Of a stretch of DNA of 64,000 nt, positions 10,151 to 21,654 are shown piece after piece. Numbering within the stretch: position 1 is the first letter of the stretch; every line of letters starts with the position of its first letter. A program made the position numbers and the translations under genes. This stretch comes from Gyrodactylus bullatarudis (taxonomy: Eukaryota; Platyhelminthes; Monogenea; Gyrodactylidea; Gyrodactylidae). The stretch is taken from NCBI GenBank assembly GCA_012064415.1, contig SSNU01000138.1, positions 104,971-168,970 on the forward strand, written 5' to 3'. The notes under the pieces are model-generated. The model was given only the letters and a program-made list of their open reading frames with translations. It was not told where the DNA came from and ran no database searches.

Positions 10151-10912
10151 TAGGACATATTCAAACCATTGTTAAAGCTTGTTATGATATCTATCAAGAT
10201 TTTTCGATTAACTTGAGTTCACTCTTCTTGTTTCATATCAAGAGACTTTTTAATTCCTCACGAAGAATTTGATATTTTGAAACTTTTTGTGTAGGAATAG
10301 ATAATTCTCATTTTTGATAATTCATTTAATTGTCAGTGGAGTAAGTCCATATTATTTCGCTAAGAATCGAGTGGGGTTTGTCTTTGATAGTTAATCTGTC
10401 TTCTTGAGAGAGATGTTTCTTCATGATGTTGTTTTAATGAATGAAAGAGAAAACAAATGAAATTCTATGTGACTGTGATGAGACCTCCCCAATCTCATTT
10501 GTAAGACAAATCAGAAGAGTTGCCCGATATTTTTGATGATTTTGTGGACCCCAATTATTCATGTTTTACCCCCCCCCCCTTTTACACTTAAAAAATCAAA
10601 ATCACAACTAGGCAACTGAGGACCCCATATTTATGTTTACTAATGTAAGATTCCAGAGATTTTATGCCACTTCTAAGAAAAAAACTTGTTAAAAACTTTT
10701 AGGGCCTCTGGTGGCCGTAAAAAAATTTTGAGAGAAAAAAGAATAACACCATGAGAATCAGCTCAAAAAACTACACCATATATGTAAAATTCAGCTTGGT
10801 TGATTTTTTAGTATTGCACCGTGTAATAGTTTTAATACAGATGGGGCTGTACAGACAACCTTATTTCATTCTAGGGTTAAAATTCGGAATAAGAGTTTTG
10901 TCTAGTCTTTAT
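10151..10912. other. No recognisable gene
   Basis: AT-rich sequence with a C-run at 10569-10579 and no ORF with a known motif. The C-run mirrors the G-run left of the palindrome at 8388-8396, though at a different distance. Confidence 0.5.
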
Positions 10913-11095
10913 TTATGAGTGTATTAATACTGATGATCTCTGATGGATTTTGTGCCTGTAAAAAGGTTCTCGTTTAATCTCTCCTCTAATTTTCTGCACG
11001 TGTATCCAATGTATTCTGATTGACAAAAACATTTGAGCTTGTAAACAACGTGAGTCTGTATAAGAGAATCTAACTTGTCTTTTAAGTGGATTTAC
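10913..11095 (-). pseudogene. PLE GIY-YIG endonuclease fragment
   Basis: Read on the minus strand in the frame of VVYKLKCFCQSEYIGYTCRK, this is the start of a GIY-YIG nuclease domain: hydrophobic strand, CxC-like pair, YIG, then RKLEERLNEN. It is close to the PLE fragment at 53898-54290 (KFKCLCISEYIGYTYRRLEER), so the same PLE subfamily. It ends after TGTKSIRDHQ, about 60 residues in. 5' and 3' parts are missing. Confidence 0.75.
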
Positions 11096-11109
11096 ACTTA
11101 AGGCCAACT

Positions 11110-12345
11110 ATGCCTAAGAGAGGATTTGGTGGAGAAACTGTAATAGGATGGGGTTTTATTAAAAACGAAAAGAGAATATTCTGCCTTTTAAAGAGGAGCT
11201 CGAAAATTGAAATACAGTGAACTTCCTAAAAAAGTAAAAGTAAGAAGATGATCTGTCTAAAATATTTTAACCTCTCTACTAATGAGTAATGAGATGAATT
11301 TAAGATTTTTTCTCTCCAAGTCAACCCACTTTAAGTGCTTCTATCTCTCTTATTTCAAGTTCAATTGAAAATTCGAACATGTCATCTATGTCTATCCTTA
11401 TATCACCAGAATAAATTTCTAATTCATATCTTCTAAAACAACAGAGTTCATTATTTTTGATCCTAGCTCACTGAATTAAACACTATTCGATGCAGAATCA
11501 TAAGTTGAGTCAACTTGAAATAGGCAAAAAGGGGGTCTTCTATACGATGACTCAGTTAGAAAGAGTATGGCTAGTTGTTCGGCTTGGTTAAAAGAGGGGG
11601 TCTCTTAATTGTGAAAACGACTTTTCGTATAGATTTTCCAAAAAATTGAAATGAGTTTAAAAATTAGAAACGGTGTTCCCAGGCAATATTTTGCAATGGA
11701 AATTACCCAGCTGACTCAACTTATGATTCTGCATCGAATAGTGTTTAATTCAGTGAGCTAAGATCAAAAATAATGAACTCTGTTGTTTTAGAAGATATGA
11801 ATTAGAAATTTATTCTGGTGATATAAGGATAGACATAGATGACATGTTCGAATTTTCAATTGAACTTGAAATAAGAGAGATAGAAGCACTTAAAGTGGGT
11901 TGACTTGGAGAGAAAAAATCTTAAATTCATCTCATTACTCATTAGTAGAGAGGTTAAAATATTTTAGACAGATCATCTTCTTTATATACTTTTTTAGGAA
12001 GTTCACTGTATTATTTTTCAACAGGATAACGTCCCATGTCAACGATCAATTTCTACCAAAAGTTGGTTTCAAGAACATGGAATCATTTTGCTTGAATGGC
12101 CATCTAGAAGTCTAGATTTGAATCCAATTGAAAATCTCTGGAGAATTCTAGCTAAAAAGGTCTATGAAAATGGGGGAAAGTTTAGTAATAAAGATGAATT
12201 AATAAAGTGCATATTTGGAGAGTAGAAAAAAATAGAGAGAGAAAATATTATAAATCTATACCAAAAAATGCTTATCACTGGTCCAAAAGTATGGAAATTT
12301 CACCAAATAAAAGTGAAAACTTTATTTTGTCAATTTAAATTTCAA
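11110..12345 (+). pseudogene. Tc1-like transposase C-terminus, split by a MITE
   Basis: Cut-and-paste DDE transposase remnant. The piece before the MITE (11115-11214) contains a VIGWGFI-like stretch as in Tc1 proteins (VMVWGCI). After the MITE (from 12011) it continues FQQDNVPC (second catalytic Asp), then LEWPSRSLDLNPIENLW with the third acidic residue (Glu, DD34E spacing), and LAKKVYENG to a stop near 12225. The N-terminal paired-like domain and the first Asp are not found upstream, where a PLE fragment lies instead. Inactive. Confidence 0.75.
11215..12008. mobile_element. 794-bp palindromic MITE with TA duplication, inside Tc1
   Basis: Begins CAGTGAACTTCC at 11215 and ends GGAAGTTCACTG at 12008, flanked by TA at 11213-11214 and 12009-12010. 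The arms (11215-11512 and 11712-12008) are about 298 bp and nearly identical in reverse complement; the 199-bp spacer has no ORF. CAGTG ends and a TA target duplication assign it to the Tc1/mariner group. Removing it brings the two halves of the Tc1 transposase next to each other. Confidence 0.85.
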
Positions 12346-12689
12346 TAAAAAGGGTAATCTTGTAATTTTGCATCAAATCGAAAGAAATTACTACATTTGA
12401 TTTCTGCATATATTGCTAAACCAAATGAACTATTTTGGAAATTAATATCATTTAAAATAACCATACAACAAGTTTTTACCTCTTCCGGTGCGGATGGACA
12501 TATATGACCAAATAATTTAAACCTACATAATCTTGTTATTTTTCAATATTTCACAAAGATATTTTTCTCACTTAATTATGATGTGATCATTCTAATAATG
12601 TGATTTTTTCCCGACGTTTTAATTTTCTCTATTTCAAAATTGCAGTTTTTATTTAGAGAATTTTTTCTGATTTATTTAAAAATATTTTC

Positions 12690-13410
12690 TATGGGAAAAA
12701 CAATGTATATCAAAGCGACATATAAAGAATCAAGAGTGGGCAAGTTGTCCTTATTCCATATGCTGAAAACTCTGATGAAGAATTAGAAGAGTCTGAAGAC
12801 CAAATTGATTATTTATGCTCGGCTCTTCCTTTATTCAAAACTTCTCCACAGGAAACAATCTAAACTGTATTGATTTTCCGAAACATGAGAGATACAAGAT
12901 TACATCCTAAAGTCAACATAAGAGTCTTTGCCTAAAAATAAGAATCATATTCTATGCTTCGATAATTATTTTATAAGTTTGAAATTGATCACAAGATAAA
13001 GATCTCAAAAAAGATAAAGGCGGCTACGATTCACTCTATTCGGAGTCTGAAAAACTTTTGCTGTTACTGAGTCCGTTTCAAAAAGCAGTAAAATATTAGA
13101 TATCAGTTTATAACAAGTCAATGGGTGGTGTTGATCTATTCGATTCTTTCATGTCTAGATACCAGCCGTACCTGAAGAAGAAGAGGATGTACCACTCGCT
13201 CAAGAAAAATCTTATGAAAAGTAATGAATCAATGCTTCAATTGTCCTGTGAGTCAGTTGCCTCTATGAAACATCTCCCAGCTAAAGTCGAGAATCCCAAT
13301 TCACGCAAAGGCTGTTCAATCTGCAAAATAAAGATATCTACCTATTGTATAACTTGTTTTATTGTATTTCAAATGAAGAAAGCTGCTTTAAAACCTCAAT
13401 CCTGAATAAA
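12690..13410 (+). pseudogene. piggyBac transposase remnant, internally deleted
   Basis: The C-terminal catalytic block reads MGGVDLFDSFMSRYQPY (third catalytic Asp, starting about 13121), followed by a Cys-rich tail CSICKIKISTYCITC that fits the C-terminal RING-like zinc finger of piggyBac proteins. An acidic N-terminal-like segment (ENSDEELEES) lies near 12760-12800. The central part with the other two Asp residues is deleted. A GGACATATATG motif occurs near both sides (about 12497 and 13472), in direct orientation. Confidence 0.65.
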
Positions 13411-14214
13411 TACTCTTTGTTGTGTATATTTTTTTGGTTTTATATAAAAATTGTTACCCTAAGTGCCGTTTGGACATATATGTCCATTAAAATATCTAGT
13501 GGAAGAAGTTCGAATTCAAGAAATTCGCTTACCAAAAAAATTTAAGAAACAAGCAAAAAGAATTAGAATCTTCATTGATTTTCAAACGGGTTAAAGTGAT
13601 AACTTTTTTTGCCAACCTCTATATAATGCTGTTTCCTACTATTTCGAAAATCGAGCACAGAGGAACGATGTTTGTCAAAAGAAATTTCCAATACGTTACT
13701 ACTAATCTTATTACTCTTGATATTCCTAAGACTCAAAAATAATTCAGGTGAGCTACCAGAAGAAAATCTGACCTTTGTAAAGTATTAAATTTAAATTACA
13801 ACAAACTATATTTGACAAGAAATTTTCAATTTTTCTTTATTCTCAATTTCATTTTTTCGATATCATATCTATTTATTTAATTCCAGAATTTCACAAAGTC
13901 CGGTGTACTCAGGATACTTTATTTTTAGGTAATCTTGATCTAATATTCCCTCTGTATAATCTGAGAATTTCAAAATTCCATTCTGTTCTGAAATTATTCT
14001 CTTGAAGTGTATATACTTATCTTCTCTATAAATTATGCTCTTTAATATGCTTAACGATTCTGTAAAGAAGTTCTTTATAAATAATTATATGTTACAGTTC
14101 AAGTAATGAATTAGGGAATATCTAAACTCTCAATCTTGATAATTCGTGAACTTTTAAAATTAAATTTTCGCCTTTTGTACCCCATGGATTTTTATCTTAC
14201 AAAATTGGTAAAGT
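13411..14214. other. No recognisable gene
   Basis: AT-rich; short ORFs only. No motif that I can name. Confidence 0.5.
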
Positions 14215-14439
14215 TATCCTTTTCAAAGTTAAATAACTTTCGTTTTTAATGAGATATTAGAAAAATTCAAAAAGCATGATGCTTAAAGTCTTTTCCTCTA
14301 TAGGATGGTATCACGAGTAGAACTTGACGAATAAGAAAAATCCAATAGAGCGGTAATGTTGCCGAACTTTATCAAGTATATTAGTACTCGATTCTAGACT
14401 CATGTGGAAGGTTTGAGAACAAGCAAATAATAATTGATA

Positions 14440-14495
14440 AACGTTTTTTTTCGCCGGGCCTCATCAGACTTAATCCCGGATTAGATATATATATA
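14440..14495 (-). ncRNA. Hammerhead-ribozyme-like relic in PLE 3' region
   Basis: On the minus strand, CTGATGAG, GCCCGGC and GAAA occur in hammerhead order (about 14470-14446), 90-120 bp downstream of the PLE ORF, where PLEs are known to carry hammerheads. Stem II is too short to fold as written, and stems I and III pair poorly, so this is at best a decayed copy. Confidence 0.25.
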
Positions 14496-14586
14496 GTATA
14501 ATGCATAATATTTCTGCCCTTCCATTGGTTCAAAGGTTCGCTGCTCAGGGAGGGTGACGGGTTGAAAACCCTGTTTCCAGGCGGCT

Positions 14587-16400
14587 TTACTTTCGTCTCT
14601 TCTCCAGGCTTGGGCCCTCTTTGCACTTTAGGAATCCATCCATTAGTAACTGCCCACTGTGCCTTTTCCGTTTGCGTATAATTACTTTGTTCGTTTTCTT
14701 CTCTTCATTTTCCTTAATTGTAGATTGGCTTGATCTTGCATTGTTTCTCACCTCTTCTTTCACACAAATTATGGGTTGGCTCATAATATGACTATCAACT
14801 ACAGTTGACTTCTCGGTTTGTTCAATTGTCACCAACTCCACATTAGTTGCTGGGGCTAGGCTCTGCTCTTGTGAATTATGATTATTGGCTACAGCCAACT
14901 TCTCTGAGGTTTCAATTTTGTTTTCACCTAAGCATTGTGTCAAGCTGAATTTGGGAGAGGGAAGTACTACTTCTTTGAGAATCTTTTCCATCTTTACCAA
15001 TTTCTTCCGTTTTACGAATCTGTCCCGGCCTCTGATGCCTAGGTTTGAGGCAATCATCATTTGGACACATAAATTTGGCTTCAGTTTCGAAATGAAGTGG
15101 TTTTTCGCACTCGTTAGATCATTTTCCCTCGCGCGGCTGGAAAGGCTCTGGTCAACTTGGTAGGGAATTGAAAAGTTTCCTTCATCGGCTATGTGCGCTT
15201 TCTCGTGCAAATGATGCTGAACGGCACTATCATGCTTTGGCCTCAGGTGTTCTTTGACTCTCTCGCCAAGGCTTCTCGGAGAGAAACTGTAGAAAGGTAG
15301 GATCTGTGAAGGGGCATTCTTCTTCCTATGAATTTTCGTCTTGCCAACTGATTCATGTCTAATGATTTCAAGCTGCAGGAAGCTCAGTTTTCCATCACTT
15401 TCACATCCATATGTAAACTCGATATTCTCATGGATGGTATTAAGATCTTTGGAAATTTGATCAACATTACAATCATCTTTGACCAAAAGGAACGTATCAT
15501 CTAGGTATCTGATGTATAGCCGGGCATTGTCGATTACTGGCTCAAGCAAGGCTAGGAAGATGTCTGTTAGTAGCGGGTCAATTGGACTACCCATCGCAAC
15601 TCCATCGATTTTTTTGTAATATATTCCTCCAAATTTGAAATCAATGTTTTTTACTGTCATAAATATCAAATCACCGACTACGTCTGAGGGAACTCTGCAA
15701 AGAGAAGGAAATTTAGCCAATTTGTGTTGGATGAACTTAACCGTTTCTTTGAGACGTACATTCGTAAACAGGGAAGAGACATCAAAGGAGATCATTTTGC
15801 AACCAAGAAAATTAGTCTGACGGATCCTACGACTTGCATTGCATTGGACACGGAATGTGAACATAATTGGTTTCGTAGTGGCATCAGTTTGTCAGTTAAC
15901 CGTTTCACAAGATTGTGCTGAGGGCTTGAAGACATATCCAGTATGGGTCTGTACGACAATTCCGGGCTATCCTTGTGGACTTTAGGCAAAAGGTATAATC
16001 TACTGATGTCTGTGTCTCTTTTGTATAGGGAATTTGACTCCTCCGCGGTGATCAGGTTTGCATTCATCAAGGAGTTGATTTTTCGATTGACTGCCTTGTT
16101 AAAACTTTTTACTCGTGTCTCTGCTTTTTTCCATCGGTAATTCGAAATCTTCTTCTGTCCGATAAGAGCTCTCTTCCTTTCAGAGTTTAGTCTGATTTTC
16201 TTACTAGACAGATTCCGGTTCCTTTATCTAAGTGGCATAACATAATACCAAGGTTCTGTCTTAGTTTGGCTAGTGCTTCGTAGTGACATTTCTGTAGTTT
16301 TGGGGCATCTGGATTCCTCTGTTTGTATTGTATCCACGACTGTATTGAACCTTTCTCTGTCTTCTTGTGAGGATGCTGTTAATCTTTTGGTTGTTTCAAT
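14587..16400 (-). pseudogene. Penelope-like element RT with fused, truncated GIY-YIG end
   Basis: Telomerase-related RT of a PLE. Seen on the minus strand: LYLLPKVHKD (16000 region), then after a frame break near 15800 SFDVSSLFTNV (catalytic Asp, motif A), GVAMGSPI (motif B) and IRYLDDTF (motif C). At about residue 190 of the 14587-15864 ORF the protein passes from the RT end (KLSFLQLEI) directly to FYSFSPRSLGERVKEH, the second half of the GIY-YIG domain, then AHIADEGNF and KPNLCVQ. About 150 residues including the YIG itself are missing, yet the frame stays open for 425 codons. The Lys/Arg-rich tail follows. Confidence 0.8.
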
Positions 16401-16964
16401 GAAATTTAGGAAGCCAATATATATATATATATATTAGGAAGCAAAATCCAGTTTCAGAAAATTATTTCTGTAAACTTGTTCTTTATCTCAATCTAAAAGT
16501 ATTTTTCTAAATTTACACTTTCAAATCACCAAATCAAATTGATTTTCTGAAATTCGGTTTTTCTTGTTCGTCAAGTTCTACTCATGATACTTCTACCATC
16601 CTATAAAGGAGACAATTTAAGCATAACAGCTTCTTGATTTTTTCTAATATCTCTTTCAGAATTAGAGTTACTTAGAGTGTGACAAATCGATATACATTTT
16701 TTGGACTTTGATAAGAAAAATTTTTTGGGCAGAAAAAGTTTTCTGACAGGCTTTTTAAGTATTACCAAATTTTCACTAGTCTACCAAAAATTTCCCTGAA
16801 ATTATACATAAAGCATAATTAGTATATTCGATAGATATGATATAACCTTTAAAGAGGTTCTCATTAAAAAATGTAAAAGAAATAAGTAGATAAAAATAAT
16901 GTTCAATCAAATTCATCAATTTGGAGAGTGTGAAAAGTTATCATAAAATGCATTAAATATGAAA

Positions 16965-17125
16965 AACTAGTGTCTCCAAGCAAAACGAGAATCATCTGGT
17001 CGATGAAGATATGAGTAAAGTAAAGACTTAGTGTAATCTAATTTAAATCTAATGTGAGACATGACTAATTTAAGATTAGTCAAGTCATCACAATCAGACA
17101 GTTCATATTTTAACTTAATAGCGTT
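16965..17125 (+). repeat. Dispersed direct repeat, copy 1
   Basis: ATCATCTGGT, ATGTGAGACATGA, AATTTAAGATT and GTCAAGTCATCACAATCAGA recur in the same order at 28270-28385. Moderately diverged, no ORF. Unknown repeat family. Confidence 0.6.
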
Positions 17126-17394
17126 GAAAGTATGTAATAAGTACTTATTCCTATTTAGAATTTCTTAGGTTATAATTATTCATCATCACTGGAAACTGGA
17201 AAATAAAACTACAGTCAAAACACCTTGTTATATATGTCCAAGATCGGTTGATAGAAAGACACAGATAAGTCGTAAAATTTGCAAAAGAAATATTTATAAG
17301 CAACACATGCATTCTATTTGTGAAAATTGTCATGAATAAAATTCTTTGTACAACAGTATTTTACATTTCATACTTGCAAAATTAATTGTGAGAA

Positions 17395-17472
17395 ATAACT
17401 AAAAATATCCAAAACTCCAAATTGGGTCTAAAAGATATTTAATGTATACTTTCAGTTCTTAGAGATGAAAAA
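17395..17472 (-). pseudogene. Truncated duplicate of a phase-1 family exon
   Basis: On the minus strand, CATCTCTAAG followed by AACTGAAAGTATACATTAAATATC is identical to the acceptor and first codons of the exon at 18703-18960, over about 41 bp. It diverges after that and hits a stop within 15 codons. It indicates a partial tandem duplication of the gene that begins upstream. Confidence 0.5.
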
Positions 17473-17779
17473 AAAGACCCAATTTGTAAAATATGTAATT
17501 TTCATTATTTTGCATGCAAGGGTTAAAATCACCTAAAAATATAATAAATCCAATGATATATTTTTTTATAAAATCTGGTGAGTTCTATTAAATTGAGTAT
17601 ATTTTTTAAATTGATCACAAAGAAAGAATTAAGATCATAAGGTCCAAGTGGTGATTTTTTTAGGATCATCTTAAAACAATCTTTCCATCTTCGAGGTATT
17701 AAGATGTGTGCATAAACTTAAAAAAAACATCAGTGTTAGTTAATTCCTTGTTTATCACAGCATCATTTTTTTCGAAGTG

Positions 17780-18080
17780 CAAATAAGTGGATTTTCGGAC
17801 GTATAAATAAAATTACGTGAATCTCTATTTTATAATAATATATATAGGATTAATTCCAAAAGTAGCCCCAAATCCATTCTAGAAATTTTTTTCCAGAATT
17901 AATTCAGTTCATCGAATTCTGAAATTTTCTACTTTTTTGAAATATTCATATTATTTGTTTATCATCTCTATTAACAATTAATTTTCCTTTTTTTGCAAAT
18001 TTATACTTATATGACATGTTTTAAACTTATGAGTATGCCCGAAATATAATAACTTATAACATTTCTGAAGAATTACGACT
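17780..18080 (+). repeat. PLE tail relic
   Basis: Shares GTGGATTTTCGGACGT and the ACGTGAAT that follows with the PLE tail at 1350-1400, and GAAGAATTAC(G/C)ACTGATGAA with 1282-1302. At 18030 it contains TTATGAGTATGCCCGAAAT, the same core found in the hammerhead-like sequence at 62745-62790. Confidence 0.4.
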
Positions 18081-18391
18081 GATGAAGGTGTTTCTATAAA
18101 TGAGCTAGAAGCAATTTTAAGTGAACAAATTAATTCTGTCTACCGCTCTATAATTTATGATATATCACACTTATGATGATATAAAGTTGTTGTGTTTTCA
18201 TACTTATTGCCACTAATGATATCATTTTAATCAACACGGATGGATGAGTGGTCAAGATATCTCATTCTAGTTGTTAAACTCAAGTGAAATCTTATGCTGA
18301 TTATAATTTACAATATCTCTTATTAACCCTAGTACATTTGTGAAAATAATAAAAATGGGGACCCGTGTATGGAAACAATTTTTCATTTAAG

Positions 18392-21300
18392 TTAAGAATA
18401 TTTTCGTAGAATACCTTCAAAATCTACAACCAGTTTGATCATGAGGAATGAGCCTAAATTATTCAAAAAATTACTGAATTTCGCAACTGCTTCATAATAG
18501 TTACCTGGTTTAGATATATTGTTTATACTAATAACTTTTTTATAGTTAATACAGAGGTACAAGTGATAATTTGCATTCAAAACTCATGGGACAACGAAAA
18601 AATTTCGAAGCTCTATTAAAACTTCCAAAAAAAATTCATAGATAGGTCACAAAAATCTAAATTAAATCGTTGAAAATTTATGAACTCTTCAGGAAAACTT
18701 ACTCATGTGGTGAATTAGAGATTGCAGAAAAATTAATATTAACGAATTATTTCTACTCATATGCAGCTCCACATTTTCATTTTCACACTTCAAATTTCTG
18801 ATAATTGAATAAAATTTGCGTTCATCATATTCGAAATATGCCTCACTAAGATAGAATTTATGACTTTCATGTTTTATTTCTACCTCTAGAAAACCATTTT
18901 TAATTTTTGGATAATCCACATAATGATTGGATCCTCGATATTTAATGTATACTTTCAGTTCTTAGAGATGAAAAATATTGAAATTTAATTCATTATTTTC
19001 GGCAAAAAAAATTTCAAAAATATAATAAAACAAGAAAGTTACATCAGCCAATGAAGAAATTAAAATAATCCTCTTAGACTTCCGAGTTGAAATGTTCAGG
19101 TTTCCGGAGTAAATCTGGTGCTAAATTTATCGCTCTTTCCACCGATGTCTCGTAAAAGTTCGTTTTATTCCTGGTCTCGAAGTCATTGAGCTTAATTCAA
19201 AAGTGATTTTTCACTGAATTTTAATCTGCTTTAATCATATTGGTACATTGAACGAAAAACTCAGACAAAGAGAAAAACCAATCAGCTTCGTTCATTAATT
19301 TTTTGTTCACATTTAAAATTTAATTTAATCAGTTAGTTTCTTTATTTTCAGTGTTATCTCAAGGTTAAAAAAAGAGTTACACCAATTGAAAGGATTTTCA
19401 ATATTCCATGATGTCCTGAATATTATTATAATATTATTATATAATATTATTATAATATATTCAGAAACTGTAAATTGTGTGAGGACTATTAATCAAAGAT
19501 AAAAAAGGTTGAGGTTTGTGTTAAACTGTACTCTTCCCAAAATTTTGCAAAATTAAATCATCTTACTCATTCATTTTCAAGAATGCAACTTTTTTTGAAT
19601 TAGGAGTGAAAATTTATTCTACCACAATTCTACTGTCTTAATTTTCTTTATGTACTCACTTTCGAAATAAGATTCTAAACTTGGTTAATTAGTTTCTTAT
19701 TTAGATACTCACCATGGATTTTTTTGATTTTTTTGTTCAACAATTTAATATTTGAGAAGTATACATTATAAATATTTCCTTCAATATTGACAAGTTTAAA
19801 TTCTACACACTCAAATCCATGGACAATATCAGAAAAGTTGACAAAACCATGAGAATAATTGAAAAATATTTTTATTTTATTATCGGAATATTTCTCACAG
19901 TTAGTTAATCTCATATGAACTTTTTTTCCATCGTTATCGATGTATATAATTTTTTCTTTAATGTCATCTCTAAATTGAAAAATAAATTAATAATGAAAGC
20001 AGAATCTAAAATTAGAAGAGGGTCCTCTAGTTCAGATAGCCGTTACTCATTGAGAAATACTCGGGTTACCCACCTAAGGATAACCCTGAATATTTCACTG
20101 ATATTTAGTGTGAATAAACGTTTGATTGTCTATTCTAGATAACGAAATAGAGATTCCGTTTAAAATATTTAATAAAAAAACTGTTCGAAAGTTTGCTCAC
20201 TCTTCATCAGTTGAGGCTTGATATGAAATTTATTGAACAATTCATAAGTTCTACTTTACATTCATCATTTTCATATAAAAATAGTTATCATGTACAAAAA
20301 TAATAATAATAATAAGTTAAAGGAAAATAGAAAAAAGAAGAAAAATATTTTCATGTGTGTACAATAATAATTGAAATAGTTTGTTATAAATCTGTTATAA
20401 TCTAAATCTTATCTATGAAAAATATATATATAGTTGTCAGTATTGACTCTTCAAGTATTTTTCAATCACAATAGAATTATTACTTTGGGAAATTAAGGTT
20501 CTTTTTCTAATTTCTTCAGAATTCTAGATTTTTCCATTATTATTCAAAAAAGAAAAGAAAAGCTTCTGTCACCAATGTTGCATATTCAGATGATTATAAT
20601 CTCATTATAGAGTATTCTACTATCTTCAAGTCATTTTTTTCAACCAGTTGATCACTATTCATTCATATTTGATTTTTTTTAAAAGGACTAAGTCCTAGCA
20701 GGGATACAGTTTCTAGCTATTTTTTAGCTTAGAATACAATATTTATTCGGTAAAATCTTTTGTTGAAATTCAAAAGAGCAATTATGTGATCAGTGATCAT
20801 TATTGATTTCACTTCCTGCTGTGATGAATTAGATCCAACAGGTGAGCTTAGACTTGAGATTTTATTTTTTTATCTAAAAAGGAGACATATTTTCTAATAT
20901 GGGTTAACAGGCTTTAAGTGATATAGATAAATATAGAATATAAACAAGCTAGTAAAGTCTCAAAATTTCAAAAGACATAGTTAAATTGTTATTTAATATA
21001 CTTGTTTAACTCATTACTTCTAGATATATATACATCTTTCATAATTAAGGAAATAAGTCATACATTTTTTTTGGTTTTAGTTAAGGAATCTCGAGTTAAT
21101 TTCTTTCTTGAATTCAAATAAACTCATTCTTTTTATGATATTTGGTAACTTTTCAAATAATTTTTTGCTTCTCGTGAAGATTGCCAGATTTTTGATTTCC
21201 TTGTATTCTGTATCGATCACGGAGTCCAATATTTTTTTCCATCAAAATTAAATTCTAATAAATTATACTCACTAAAGTAATTCCACAGCTGCTTGAGTAA

Positions 21301-21542
21301 TTCTACTTTGCCAAAAAAATTAATATTTTGTATTTTATAAGTGTTGAGCTCAGCTTCTGTAGCTGAGAGATGATCAGAATGTTTTTGAATATCGTTATCA
21401 TTTATATTCAAAATTATATTTTTATCCATAGAGTTGAAAAGATAACCATCGTTCAACTTAATAGCATATATGTGTTTATCAATACTGTCATCCTCGTAAT
21501 TTTTATCTTCATATTCGAAAGATATTATATGTTCACTTGTTC
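18392..21542 (-). CDS. Unknown host gene of symmetrical phase-1 exons (at least 4 exons)
   Basis: I do not recognise this gene. Minus-strand exons: 21542-21273 (270 nt), 19967-19713 (255 nt), 18960-18703 (258 nt) and a terminal exon 18582-18392 ending in TAA. Every junction is phase 1: donors ...A|GTGAGT, ...G|GTGAGT and ...A|GTAAGT; acceptors TTAAAACAG, TTTAGAG, TCTCTAAG and CCCATGAG. The internal exons each encode about 85-90 residues with alternating hydrophobic/polar strands, a G-hydrophobic-x-F pair mid-way (GFVNFSD; GYLFNS; GFLEVEI) and a hydrophobic helix-like end (KVELLKQLWNYF; LILIFLQSLIHHM). They look like copies of one beta-rich module. The first intron holds a 640-bp repeat (20231-20875). 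Further exons may lie upstream. Paralogous exons occur at 35.0 and 50.2-51.9 kb. Confidence 0.55.
19080..19330 (+). repeat. Dispersed repeat, copy 1 (with 59175-59405)
   Basis: CGCTCTTTCCAC, TGGTCTCGA, TTTTTCACTGAATTTTAA, GAAAAACTCAGA, AACCAATCAGCTT and TTCATTAATTTTTT occur in the same order and spacing at 59218-59400. It lies in an intron of the phase-1 gene here and just outside the pogo/jerky element there. Confidence 0.65.
19413..19463. repeat. ATT/ATA simple repeat
   Basis: Alternating ATTATTATA and TATAATATT units; self-complementary and likely cruciform-prone. Confidence 0.8.
20231..20875 (-). repeat. 640-bp repeat R, inverted relative to 57945-58570
   Basis: The reverse complement matches 57945-58570 almost without difference by eye, including CTGCTAGGACTTAGTCC, ATGCAACATTGGTGACAG and CATGATAACTATTTTTATATG. 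There is no ORF of note. It sits in the first mapped intron of the phase-1 gene. No terminal repeats are evident, so it may be a LINE 3' tail or an unknown non-autonomous element. Confidence 0.8.
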
Positions 21543-21654
21543 CTGTTTTAAATTATACATAAAGCTAATTGATATAAAGTTGGGAATCTATGATTTTTAT
21601 AAAAACCTCGAATTTTTCGAATATATAAAAGATTTTTTTTGAAATCCTACTCAT

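Larger units (their letters stand above)
14215..16675. mobile_element. Older inverted-repeat element interrupted by a PLE
   Basis: Sequence 14243-14335 (GAGATATTAGAAAAA, TATAGGATGGTA, GAGTAGAACTTGACGAA) recurs in reverse complement at about 16565-16660, with the same order and some divergence. The PLE (14380-16420) lies between the arms. The arms look like ends of a Tc1/mariner-type MITE, but exact termini and target duplication cannot be fixed by eye. Confidence 0.5.

Noticed and set aside
8388..10579. G- and C-runs as replication or boundary elements of the palindrome
   Set aside because: Runs are at unequal distances from the arms and similar runs occur elsewhere (22320, 22431).
12480..13495. 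piggyBac terminal repeats from the shared GGACATATATG motif
   Set aside because: The two copies are in direct orientation and no TTAA flanks fit; ends not called.
14885..15163. 92-codon plus-strand ORF
   Set aside because: Antisense shadow of the PLE ORF.
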